From: Lolium rigidum
Lineage: Eukaryota > Streptophyta > Magnoliopsida > Poales > Poaceae
Direction of reading: 5' to 3'
Assembly (NCBI RefSeq): GCF_022539505.1
Contig: NC_061511.1
Span: 31,072,620 to 31,136,619 of the forward strand
DNA: 64,000 nt
The notes beneath the pieces were generated by a model. That model was not told the DNA's origin. It did not search any database and worked only from the letters and a program-made list of their open reading frames with translations. Below, in pieces: positions 44,804 to 55,200 of the stretch. The translations under genes were made by a program, and so were the position numbers. The first letter of the stretch is position 1. Each line of letters opens with the position of its first letter.

Positions 44804-45705
44804 GAGCATCTTCAACAGACACGCTAAATGGTGCCCGCGTAGTAAAGCCGGCAATTTAACGCGTGCGCAGCAAAAGAGCCGCTTCAGCAGACGCGGCAAA
44901 ATAGCGCACGCTAAATTTTTTGCCGCACAAGGGATAAAGCGGCAGCGCGGGAGATTTGGCGCGTGTGCTTCCGCGCGCGGTATAAAACGGCCCACATGAC
45001 GCATCCCCAATCGCCGTTGGAAACTCCCTCCCACCATGCGCCGCCCTCTCCTCTGCCATGCGCCCCCTTCTCTTCAACACGCACCGCCACCGCCGAGACC
45101 ACGGCGTTGCCATGGCTCCCCGACGCAACTCCTCCAGCTACGTCGACGTCTCCGCTCGGCGCAATGACACCTTCTACGAGGAGATACACGCCGGCGAGCG
45201 CTCGCCTCACCCTCATCAAGTTCGCCACAGAGGAGCAGGCGGCGCGTGCCTACGACGTGGCGGCATGGCGCCTCGAGCGCCCGTGCCAGCAGCTCAACTT
45301 CAAGGACAGCGAATCAGCCAAGGAGGCGGAGTTCCTGGCCGGCTTCGACAACCTCGTCACCGCCAAGCAACGCCGCAGCCGCCATCTTCAGCACCGCCTC
45401 ACCATTGCGGAGGCGGACGAACGGGCCATGGAAGCGTGGCGCGCCACCTTCCCACATGACGTCCTCGACGAGCAGGCCTTCTACGCGGCGAACAAGGCGG
45501 AGAAGGACGCTATTCTTGCGTGCAAGAGGTGGATCAAGGCGCAATACGCTGCCCCGCAGACAATCGACGACAACGATGACCGGTGGGCCGATTTGGTCTT
45601 TACCTAGCCATTAGACTCGTGGGGATCGGACTTCCATTTCTCCGATTTGGTCTTTTCTACCTTCTGTTCTAGGGTGTGTTTTGTAAATATGTAGGCCTTA
45701 TCCTC
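44804..45705 (+). mobile_element. Partial Harbinger-like element carrying an AP2-like gene
   Basis: GAGCATCTTCAACAG starts at 44804 directly after TTA, the PIF/Harbinger target triplet. It is followed by the repeated GCGC/CGCTAAA words of grass elements with GAGCATCTYCAA ends. The right terminus is missing; similarity stops where the duplicated segment begins at 45708. Confidence 0.45.
45112..45607 (+). pseudogene. AP2/ERF-like protein, frameshifted
   Basis: From ATG 45112 the frame reads SYVDVSARRNDTFYEEIHAG, the first half of a degenerate AP2 domain. An extra T near 45202 shifts the frame. Downstream the AP2 domain resumes as RLTLIKFATEEQAARAYDVA and RLERPCQQLNF. A charged C-terminal region (ADERAMEAWRATFPHDVLDE, then EKDAILACKRWIKAQ) follows to the stop at 45605-45607. 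This resembles an abundant AP2-like Triticeae family associated with transposons. AP2 domains bind DNA; this copy is probably non-functional as written. Confidence 0.7.
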
Positions 45706-46053
45706 AAATATCAGGTTCTTTAGAGCGAGTGTTATAAGGGGCATGTATGAAAATTGTACCCGGCACGTGTTACTTGAATGAAATTACCACCTTCTTGTTA
45801 AAAAAAAAGTCACATAGGATACAAGGGTTTAGGGCGTCCATCATATGTGGATCAGTACAATTTCTTGTGAAGGCATACTACCGGATAAGATTAAAGACTA
45901 GCTCGTGGCCACTTGTTTCTTGATTATAATATGATTGTCTTGAAACCGTAATTTTTAGGCCCTTCCTTTGTTTCAACCCAAATTCTACACAGAGCAACTG
46001 ATTTTGGATTAAAATTGTACAAATAAGCGCAAAACAAAAAAAAATTTAAAAAA

Positions 46054-46127
46054 TGGTGCCTCTACGGGATTCGAACACACATTCTGGGTTGGCACAAACA
46101 TACCAGCTCACCAACGCGCCAAGAGAG
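46054..46127 (-). repeat. tRNA-like sequence with A and B box and encoded CCA
   Basis: On the minus strand GCGCGTTGGTGAGCTGG is A-box-like and GTTCGAATCC is a perfect B box. They are followed by CGTAGAGGCACCA, about 74 nt in all. The 5' and 3' acceptor arms do not pair well, so it is more likely tRNA-derived (SINE-like or a retro-copied tRNA) than a tRNA gene. Confidence 0.4.
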
Positions 46128-46391
46128 ATGATCGTTTTACACTCCGGCTGTTTTTCCTACGTACTCTAGTATACAAGGGCAATGTTCCTCGTCCCTCTCC
46201 ATCGACGGCACCGGCATCGGCCACGGCTAGTACGCCAGCGCCCAATTCCAGCGACGGCGCGGTCCAATTGGGCCGGACTATGCCGCGACGGCGCGCTCAA
46301 CGAGTGGGCCCGGGCCCGGGCCCCGCCCGCAGACCCTCCCCGTTCCGGCCGTTCGTCCGAGCTCCTCCGCTCCTCCCCGTCGACTGAGTTG

Positions 46392-46399
46392 TTATAAAT
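46392..46399 (+). promoter_or_regulatory. TATA box for the gene at 46526
   Basis: TTATAAAT lies 127 bp upstream of the ATG. The same TATA region is duplicated at about 43010-43018. Confidence 0.5.
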
Positions 46400-46480
46400 T
46401 GCACCGTAACCGAATCCTCCCACCGTAACCGAATTCTCCAGAACCTTTCAAGAAACCAAGAACCCCTCCAATAGACCTCC

Positions 46481-46520
46481 AAGATACCAAGAATCCTCCC
46501 AAGATACCAAGAATCCTCCC
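46481..46520 (+). repeat. Perfect 20-bp tandem duplication in the 5' UTR
   Basis: AAGATACCAAGAATCCTCCC occurs twice back to back, ending five bases before the ATG at 46526. A weaker related word, AAGAAACCAAGAACCCCTCC, precedes it at 46450. Confidence 0.95.
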
Positions 46521-46525
46521 CGGCG

Positions 46526-47889
46526 ATGAGAGGCGTCGCCGGCGGCCCTTTCCTCTTCTTCCGCGACCAGGGCCTCGTCCCGTGCTTGCGCGAGGACCGC
46601 GACGGCCGGCGCATTGCTGAGCTCCTTTGGATCGACGGAGCGCGAGCGGCCGGCTTCGTGCGGCTGCGCGACGGCTTCCCCACCTGCGGAGCAGGAGGCA
46701 GACCGACCGCCACCGATGGCCGTCGGTGGATGGTTGGGAGGTTGCGGGGCGACGGGGCGGCGGCGGAGGAGGAGGAGGAGGCGCTCTGCCTCGTCCCAGG
46801 CGGCCACGCCGGCGGCTTCGCCGGCTGCCCTGTACTTTCGTGCTACGTCTGCGGTAATCCACTCCTCCGCCACGGCGACGCGGTGTTCCTCTGCTTCTGC
46901 GGCCACGGCTTAGTACTGGGACTCCGCGGCGTCGACATGAGCAGGGTCGGCGGTGGCCCGGCATTCGTCTGCGTCCAGGACGCCGACGCCAAGATCGGCG
47001 GCGCGGCGGGCTTGGCGCGCGTGCGCGCGCGCGGCGACCCGGCTACCGGCGGGGCCATCTCTGGCGCGCGAGCGCGCCCTCCACGTCCAGCACGCGGGGC
47101 GGGCTTGGTGCCCGTGGTGGGAGGCGACTCCAAGATCGGCGGGGCTGTCTCTGGTGCGCGAGCGCGGCCTCCAGCACGCGGTGGTGGCGCGCGAGGCGAC
47201 CCGGCTACCAGGGACGCCAACATCGGCGGGTCATCGTCCAGTGCGCGAGCGCGGCATCCAGCACGCGGTGGTGGCGCGCGTGGCCGGGGCGTTCCAGGAG
47301 CTCCGGGACCGGGAGGCGGAGGTGCACGTGGCCGGGCGACGCCGCCGCCGACGCCCGAGGTTTGCACATTCCTCTCTCACTTGCGTCGGCTGGCGTCTGG
47401 CGAGGCCTGGTGCCAATCCTGGGAACTTGTGCTGTGCAGGGCGAGGGGAGGCGGTCGCGTCGCAGTGAAGCCCGTGCCCTTGCGGCCTACAAGCCTCCTC
47501 CGGCGGAGGAAGAGGAGACGGAGGCCAGTCTCGCCGTTCAGCCGCCGGAACGGGACGGCGCTAACCAAGATGCCGCTCAAGTCTCGGAGAACAACGACAA
47601 GCTTACCTATTGCTACGGCGAGATGGTGTGTGTCTCCCAGTCTGTCAAGAAGATTGGCATTGCTCAGGGTAATCTGCAAGCTGATGCAGATCGTCGAGGA
47701 GACTGGTCTTCAGTTGGCGCCCGTCTTCGCAGTATGCAGAAGCAGGTAGAGGCTCTGCTGTCACGCTACGACGAGTTGTGTGCCACGGTCGAGACATTGC
47801 GCTCCCGGATCAGGACCAACGGGGGATTCCCGGTAGAGCCGCCACAGATTCTTTCGCTACACCCGAGTTCCTTCACTTTCAAGAGGTAG
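46526..47889 (+). CDS. Two-exon gene of unknown function (about 427 aa)
   Basis: Exon 1 spans 46526-47359, the intron 47360-47439 (GTTTGC...GTGCAG, 80 bp, phase 0) and exon 2 47440-47889. The intron is inferred: without it the frame drifts into basic low-complexity sequence, with it a well-behaved C-terminus is joined. Residues about 1-145 form a Cys-containing globular part (FLFFRDQGLVPCLREDRDGR, then PVLSCYVCGNPLLRHGD). Residues about 150-265 are imperfect Gly/Ala/Arg repeats around KIGGA-SGARARPP-RG-GARGDPAT. Exon 2 begins with EEEETEAS and contains a coiled coil (VGARLRSMQKQVEALLSRYD, then ELCATVETLRSRIR). I do not recognise the family. GC content is very high and the promoter is partly duplicated at 42433-43029. 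Confidence 0.6.
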
Positions 47890-48343
47890 TGGCTTCACTT
47901 AGATGCTTCATTTCAGTCGAGAAACACATTCATCAGACTTTTGTTTGGTATTGGTAAACATGTCTGTTAGAGCAAGAAACTGGGCATCGTGTAATCAGAA
48001 CTCTACTCTGTTTTCCTTGTTTACTGAAATCTGAATTAGTTACCTCCCTCTCTGTTTCTGGAGTTTGTCTACTGAATCGATAGTTTTGTCAGTTACTCGT
48101 ACGAGCAATAAACGCAGAAAATCCTTTTACCTGAATGCATCTGGGAGCTCAACAAATTCAATATCATACTTAGCTGCCACTCCCCAGTAGATGTATTGTA
48201 CTAGTACATATATATGTACAGTATATATTTGTTGATAAAAGCGCACTGAAGAAAAAGCAAATGCACATACTGCTAGGATCAAAAGTTCAGAGCTCAGGAG
48301 AGATAAAAGTCATTAAAAAAAAAGCATTGTCCTAGGTAGCATA
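47890..48343 (+). other. 3' flank of the gene at 46526
   Basis: This likely contains the 3' UTR. Words in order match 11220-11640, as noted there. No other feature is seen. Confidence 0.4.
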
Positions 48344-48631
48344 TCAGGCTGGTGCCAACGCGGGCGCTATCGCCCGCTTCCGGGCGAGAGGCGGGCTGGA
48401 GCGAGGCGAGACGAGAGGGCTGGGCGCTGTGGCTGGCGCCGGGCGCTACCGCCCGCTGCCGCCCGCGTTGGCGGCGAGAGCGAGGCGTTAGCGGGGCGAG
48501 AGGCGGGGCGGCGCGTTGGCGGGGCTGGGCGAGAGAGGGGCGGGCGAGAGGGCGGGCGAGAGCGGGTGGGAGTGGGGCGAGAGGCGGGCGTTAGCGGGCG
48601 AGAGATGGGCTGGAGTGGGTCGGTAGTGTGT

Positions 48632-48682
48632 AACGGCTAGCTGATGTGGCATGACCTGATTCGTCCACGTCAGCTAGCCGTT
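48632..48682. promoter_or_regulatory. Perfect 13-bp inverted repeat in the ORF1 promoter
   Basis: AACGGCTAGCTGA (48632-48644) and TCAGCTAGCCGTT (48670-48682) can pair, and inner GTGG / CCAC extends the stem. It lies about 18 bp upstream of TATAAATA (48700-48707) and could be a protein-binding palindrome. Confidence 0.6.
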
Positions 48683-48783
48683 GCTGGTTCAAAAACCCCT
48701 ATAAATACCCCTCATATGTTTCACTCACTCCACACCCATTTCATCTCCATTCATCACCTTCCCTCTCTCAAATCTTCTCCACC

Positions 48784-50052
48784 ATGTCCGGTTGGACTCC
48801 ACCAGATTTGACCACGTTCACCGATCTGCTTCACGACGGGTCACCAATAGACCTAGATGGTCTCTCTCCGACACATCGTCGCACCAATGCCGGTTCTTCG
48901 CCGCTTCCCCGAGTTTTATACCCCTCCGGCACACCTCCGGGGCCATATGTTTCATACCCTCCTCCTCCGGGGCCATACGCTCCACCTCCGGGGCCATATG
49001 GTTCATACCCTCCGCCTCCGTATCCATACCCCCAACCACCTCCAAATGCTCCACCTACAGGTAGCGGTAGTGGAACTGTACCTCCTTACCCACCACCTTC
49101 GTACGGTTCATACCCTCCACCTCCGTATCCATACGCGCCATATGGTCCGTACCCCCCGCACCTTCTGAAGCTCCCGCTCCAAGCTCCGAGTCCAATGCCG
49201 CGGAAACAATCGTACCACCGCGTGCAAAGAGGCTTGACTGGACTGTTCCGGAAGAGGAAAAACTGGTACTTTACTAACCCATCACATATTTATTTCGGGG
49301 TTGGTTCTTGCTAGGATTTTTCACTAACAATATCTATTTCGGGGTAGGTTAATGCTTGGCTTTTGCACTCCAAGGACTCTGTTGCCGGTAATTGCAAGAC
49401 CGGCACTAGTTTTTGGGGTCAGATAGCTGAAACCTTCAACTCTACCTCGGATCCTTCCCGTCATCGGACCTCGAAGCAGCTGAAGGATCATTGGAACGTC
49501 TACAACAAGGAGGTGTCCCTGTTCAATGCATACCACATCCAAGAAACAAATATGCGTCAGAGTGGAGCAGACGATGCTATGGTCATGAAGGCGGCAATGG
49601 AGAGGTACCCGAATGACAAAAGAGTGACTCAGCCGTTCAGAAAGCACCACTGGTGGGATGCTGTAAAAAATGAAGCGAAGTGGAAATGACAACATGGTCC
49701 TGGTAGTGGAACCGACTCCAGTTCCAAGAGAAGCCGTCTAGGACCTTCTGGTGAGTACAGCTCTAGCGACGCGACAGGAGACACGGAGGAAGAGCGTCCA
49801 ACGGGCCGCGATAGGGCCAAGGCCGCGACACGTAAGGGCAGGAGGAAGGGGAAGGAAACCTCATCAAGCAGTGAGGTAGGAAGTAAATCCTTTGCGATGA
49901 GTAACATGATGAAGGGTTTAGTGAAGGCTAAGCTATTCAAGCAATGGAACAAAATGAAAGACCGATCAACCGTCGACATGAACGAAGCAGAAAAGCGCAA
50001 ACATGCGAAGGCCATGAAGATGGTGGAAAAAGAGCTTGGTCTCGGAAGATGA
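48784..50052 (+). pseudogene. Harbinger ORF1 (MYB/SANT-like, NAM-associated), broken
   Basis: ATG 48784 starts MSGWTPPDLTTFTDLLHDGS, then a Pro/Tyr-rich repeat (SYPPPPYPYP type, residues 50-125). A shift near 49151-49162 is needed to read AKRLDWTVPEEEKL, the start of the SANT-like domain. An inferred intron at 49266-49347 (GTACTT...GGGTAG) joins it to VNAWLLHSKDSVAGN and FWGQIAETFNS-SDPSRHRT. A TGA at 49687-49689 interrupts before the charged NAM-associated C-terminus, which continues in frame to 50050-50052. In Harbinger elements this protein helps the transposase bind DNA and enter the nucleus. This copy is inactive as written. Confidence 0.75.
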
Positions 50053-50397
50053 TGACGACGAGGAGGAGGAGCGGGAACAAGAGGAAGAAGAGTAGAATTT
50101 TTATTTATTATGTAATTTTTAATATTTATTATGCAATTTTATTAATTATTATGTAATCGGTAACATTTTAAGTTGAATAAAATAATTTCTTGTATTATTT
50201 TGAATGTCTAAACAAAATCGAGTGAAATAACTTAATGTGGAAAAGAAATGGTGATGTGGAGAAGAGAGAAGTGAGAGTGGGGACTATAGCCCATGCATTG
50301 GCAAGGTGGGATGAGAGTGGGATGAGAGTGGGGTGAGAGTGAGAGAAAAGCTGACGTGGCGGGGCGGGAGGCGGGCGGTGCATTGGCACCAGCCTCA

Positions 50398-51026
50398 CAA
50401 AATAATACAAATGTCTATTCAAGACCAAATCCCAGTTTGCATTACACAGATACAGGATGAAACATCAGCGATTGTACAGGACATCAATGACAATTGACTC
50501 CCAGCATTGATCTTCCTTTGAGTGTCAGCTGATGAAGTTGGACGATGTCCTCATGAAGAGGATTTCCTTTTTTCGTCTGTTGTTTCTTCATACACGCTAA
50601 ATCTCAGTTATCATCATCATTAACTAATTGCATTGATACCATTTTATGAGTTGAAAAATTAATCGGAGAACCTTCCACTTCCATTGTTTTATGTTTGACA
50701 AGCAGGACATGGTTTTTAGTATATGAAATTTGTACAAAAGAACTTGGATCTATAATTTAGTTCGTGCAAATGAAATCAAGGTATTGCTACTGTTGAAGGG
50801 AGTAGAACATCTCTTCTCTTTAATCACAATGGTCTTGCTTGATCTAAAACTTGAGTTTTCAATGTCACTGGGAATATATTTAGTTGCCGTTAAGGGAATT
50901 ATTTAGTTGTGCATATGGAGAGTGATACTAACTAGACTTTGCTAGGAATGAAATATCAAGACTTACGAAGATGGAGATAAAGTGACAAAATTCTGCAATA
51001 TTTTCATAGAAGCTAATGACTCAATA
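50398..51026. other. No supported feature
   Basis: AT-rich DNA without terminal repeats or credible coding frames. Confidence 0.4.
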
Positions 51027-51042
51027 TCAAATAAAATATTAG

Positions 51043-52373
51043 GTTCATTTATCTCGACGACATCTGAAGAAGAGGAAAAACGCTTCGCTCACGTCCTCGC
51101 GTCGCTCCCCAGGGCGAACCCTAGCGCCGCCAGCCGCCGCCCTCCCTTGCAACTCTCCCTCCGCCGCTCCATCGGCGCCGGCCATGGTGGCGGCGGGCCC
51201 CGGTGCCAAAGGTGCTCGGGGGGTGGTCGTGGCGGCGATCCATGGTGGTGGCTAGGGCGGCGACTGCGGGGTAGGCGCGTACGGTGTTCGGGGCGGATGT
51301 CCCTGGATGTGCGGCGGCGGTTGTTCCCTCCATGGCCTCTCCGGCGATGGGTGGTGGTGGTGGCTGCGGGTCTATTTCCTGCCTAGACCATCGTTGGTTC
51401 TTTAGCTGACGGCGCGACGAGGGGGCAACGACCTTGCGAGGCGTGGATGGTACCAGCGTCCAAGACCGCTTGGTGTGGCAGGCCCGATCTGAGATCTGGG
51501 TCGCGTGGGTTTAGGATGTTGCATCCACCGATTCTTTCTTCGTTGTCGCTGCCAGCGGATGGCGGTTAGGGGGTCTGCTCCTCCGTTTCGCAGTTTGAAG
51601 GTGGCGGTCCTAGGGTTCCTCTTGTGCGAAGATGGAGACCTTCCCCAGGCCTGCCCTTCTTTGATCTGGCCGGAGTGTTGAGTTCCGGAAGGCGCCTCTG
51701 GCGAATGGATCAGTGCTTCTATTGCCCGGAGTTTGCTGGATCGGTTGGTATTCGGTCGTGCGCATACATGTTTTTATTCCGGCCGTTTGGTTCTGGAGGG
51801 AGCGGTGTGAAGCTCTATTTTGTGTTGACATCAAGAGATATTTTGGTCCATGGTGAAGTCACAAGAAGATAATATCATGAAGGCTGGATTGGAGGACTAG
51901 CTAAGGGAGGTGCATTGTTGAGGGACTTGCTTGGTGTCCGGACTTCTCATCAGTGGTGTGAAACTAGGACGGCAACACAAGTGAAATTTAGTCTTACCTT
52001 TCAGGGTGAAAACCCAAGTTGTAGCCTTAACTGGTTGTGCCTAGCAATGACCTTGTTGAAGGCATTGCTTTGAGAGGGGGACTATCTCCAGGGTGAAAAG
52101 CTAAGTTCTTTGTTCGGATGACGACGGCGCTGGTGCACTATTTCCTTCTTGGAGGCGTCACTTTTGGAGAGTCTGTATTTCAGATGTTGTCTTAGTGATG
52201 GATGTATTATTGTTGCTAGGGCTGGGATGCTGTAGCTGGACTTTTGTTTCTTAGTTTTTCTTTTTCACTTTTTTGGCTGTATGTATCTGTACTGCCATTA
52301 GGGTATTGTGTTGTTGCAGAGACTGAATATAATTGGTATGTTTTGGTATTAATATATTTCTTTTATAAAAAAA
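51043..52373 (+). mobile_element. GC-rich non-autonomous retroposon with poly(A), second copy
   Basis: The 5' half is GC-rich, starting near CTCACGTCCTCGCGTCGC and GCGAACCCTAGCGCCGCC. The 3' half has GGGTGAAAACCCAAG (52002), GGGTGAAAAGCTAAG (52089) and TTCTTGGAGGCGTCAC (52144), as in 24744-26403. It ends TTTTATAAAAAAA. The flanks TCAAATAAAATATTAG (51027-51042) and TCAAAGCAAATATTAG (52374-52389) are an imperfect target duplication. Confidence 0.65.
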
Positions 52374-53034
52374 TCAAAGCAAATATTAGCATGATTTTTT
52401 ACAAAGTGTGTAGATGTTTTTCAGTTGCTTAGGTCGAATCTTCATTGTTGAGAGCGAAGAGGCAAAGGCCAGTTGGAATTTTCGGTAGCCATCAGACAAT
52501 GTGACAACGAATGACCACGTAAGGTTGTTTTGGTAATCTCCTATTAACCTATGGTCATCAAAATTATGCGTAGTTTTATTTACGATAGGACTATGAGAGC
52601 CTCAAATTGTTTCCTGCACTACACGGATGGCATGCTACATGGACAGTCTTCTCATACGCTGATAGGCAAATGTTGGGGTTGTCGGCGTATGTGCCTTCAT
52701 GCCAGCCCGCCGAAAGGGCAATTGGCATAACGATAGCCTTGACGTAGGAAACGCTATGCCTATAGCTACCCTCGACATATCGCGGGCTATCCACGTAGGC
52801 ATGTGCATGCGGCTCACCAACTTAGGTCGTGACGGTGTTGTCACGGCGTCAAGCTATGCCGAGCCACCCTCGGCATAGCCTTCTCCTCTTTTTTAACTAC
52901 GCCGACAGCCACCCTCGGTGTAGAGGTTGATTTTTTTCCCTCCACACACCATAGTGGATTGCATTTTTAAATTTCAACTGAATGGAAGAAAATGATTTAA
53001 AAAAACTAAAAAATAAAATACTTCGAGAGATGAC

Positions 53035-54618
53035 TGATACGTCTCCAACGTATCTATAATTTCTTATGTTTCATGCTAGTTTTATGACAATACCAACATG
53101 TTTTAGTCATACTTTATAATGTTTTTATGCATTTTCCGGTACTAACCTATTAACAAGATGCCGAAGCGCCAGCCTCGTTTTCTGCTGTTTTTGGTTTCAG
53201 AAATCCTACACAGGAAATATTCTCGGAATTGGACGAAACAAAAGCCCACGGTCTTATTTTCCATGGAGCCTTCCAGAACACCGAAGAGGAGAAGGGCCAC
53301 GAGGCGGCCACCCCATAGGGCAGCGCGGCCCCACCCCTGGCCGCGCCGTCATATGGTGTGGGCCCCTCGGGGGGCCCCCTGCGCTGCCCCTTCGCCGACT
53401 TAATCCCTCCGTCGCGAAAACCCTAGTACCGAGAGCCACGATACGGAAAAAGTTCCAGAGACGCTGCTGCCGTCAATCTCATCTCGGGGGATTCAGGAGA
53501 TCGCCACCGACACCCTGCCGGAGAGGGAAATCATCACCGGAGGGCTCTACATCACCATGCCCGCCTCCGGACTGATGCGTGAGTAGTTCATCCTTGGACT
53601 ACGGGTCCATAGCAGTAGCTAGATGGTTGTCTTGTCCTCTTGTGCTATCATGTTTAGATCTTGTGAGCTGCCTATCATGATCAGGATCATCTATTTGTAA
53701 TGCTACATGTTGTGTTTGTTGGGATCCGATGAATATTGAATACTATGTCAAGTTCATTATTGATCTATCATATATGTGCTATTTATGTTCTTGCATGCTC
53801 TCCTTTGCTAGTAGAGGCTCTAGCCAAGTTGATACCCGTGACTCCAAGAGGGAGTATTTATGCTCGATAATGGGTTCATGCCTCCATTAAATCTGGGACA
53901 GTGACATAAAGTTCTATGGTTGTGGATGTGCTGTTGCCACTAGGGATAAAACATCGATGCTTTGTCTAAGAATATTTGTGTTAATTATATTACGCACCAT
54001 ACTTAATGCAATTGTCTGCTGTTTGCAGCTTAATACTGGAGGGGGTGCGGATGCTAACCTGAAAGTGGACTTTCTAAGCATAGATGCATGTTGGATGGCG
54101 GTCTATGTTTTTTGTCGTAATGCCCTAAGTAAATCTCATAGTAGTCATCATGATATGTATATGCATCTCTATTTTTTCAATTGCCCAACTGTAATTTGTT
54201 CACCCAACATGCTATTTATCTTATTGGAGAGACACCACTAGTGAACTGTGGACCCCGGTCCTTTATTTTATATCTGAAATACAATCTACTGCAATCACTG
54301 TTCTCTGTTGTTTTCTGCAAACAAACATAATTTTCCACACCATACGTTTAATCCTTTGTTTTCAGCAAGCCGGTGAGATTGACAACCTCACTGTTAAGTT
54401 GGGGCAAAGTAGTTTGATTGTGTTGTGCAGGTTCCACGTTGGCGCCGAAATCCCTGGTATTGCGCCGCACTACACTCCTCCACCAACAACCTTCACGTGG
54501 CCTTCATCTCCTACTGATTCGATAACCTTGGTTTCTTACTGAGGGAAAACTTGTTGATGTACGCATCACACCTTCCTCTTGGGATTCCCAACAGACGTGT
54601 GCTTTACCGTCACAAGCA
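53035..54618 (+). repeat. Solo LTR of an Athila-type element
   Basis: The 1584-bp sequence begins TGATACGTCTCCAACGTATC, aligns along its length with the LTRs of 56030-62845, and ends ...CACAAGCA. ATGAC flanks it at 53030-53034 and 54619-54623. There is no internal region, so it arose by LTR-LTR recombination. The TSD shows both copies belonged to one insertion. Confidence 0.92.
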
Positions 54619-55200
54619 ATGACCATGTGTTATGTCACCGAGTTGCAAGAGAATTTAACAAAAATGAATTTCGATATTATTTTTTTGCAAAATTACGTCA
54701 TGTATCGATAAAATAGCTTTTATGGTTGCGTACAAAGTCAGAAAAAATGTATAATATATCAAAATGATCGTTAGAAAAAGTTTCAAATGAAAACTTGAAA
54801 GTAGGAAGATTTTATTTTTTTGCGAGAAATTCAGGATTCATATATATTTTTTGTTTTTAAAAGTAAATTAATATTTGCATCATCGGTAGAGATTACTATT
54901 ACTTAACCATTAATTTTTATTTAAATAATTATTTAAAAATAAAAATAATAAAAAGGTGTGATATAACGATCTAAGGGTTAATAAGATTGATATGATAGTA
55001 ACAACAATGTTTCATGAAGAAGATTGCTATATAAAAACCTCAATCGAAAGGAACGAAGATGTTAAGCTTGCTAGGGGTGAAAGATGGGTGATCCGGGTGG
55101 GAAATTTGACTATGTGGGGTAATTTGAACTAAGATTAAATGTAGTGTTAGAATTAAAATGATCCACGTAAGAGATTAAAAAAATTGAAAAGTAAAAAATA
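54619..55200. other. AT-rich interior of the CACTA element
   Basis: Very AT-rich sequence lies between the solo LTR and the right subterminal repeats. No gene is seen. Confidence 0.5.

Larger units (their letters stand above)
45708..46410 (+). repeat. Dispersed duplication, copy 2 (upstream of the gene at 46526)
   Basis: This is the partner of 42433-43029. It contains a LINE-like tail with poly(A) at about 45800-45808, the better-preserved tRNA-like stretch, about 105 extra GC-rich bases (46232-46340) and the TATA box of the downstream gene. Confidence 0.85.
48347..50394 (+). mobile_element. Harbinger-type element with ORF1 only
   Basis: Inverted ends GGCTGGTGCCAACGC and the reverse complement of GCATTGGCACCAGCC (one mismatch) are flanked by the 3-bp duplication TCA (48344-48346, 50395-50397). 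Subterminal regions are GGCGGG/GGGCGAGAG-rich. The 2048-bp body contains a MYB/SANT-like ORF1 but no room for a DDE transposase, so it depends on a relative elsewhere. TCA is an atypical target for Harbinger, which prefers TWA. Confidence 0.75.

Noticed and set aside
46054..46127. Functional tRNA gene
   Set aside because: Acceptor arms do not pair and CCA is encoded, unlike nuclear plant tRNA genes; kept only as tRNA-like.
54619..55200. Open frames in AT-rich CACTA interior
   Set aside because: Short, no domains, low complexity.
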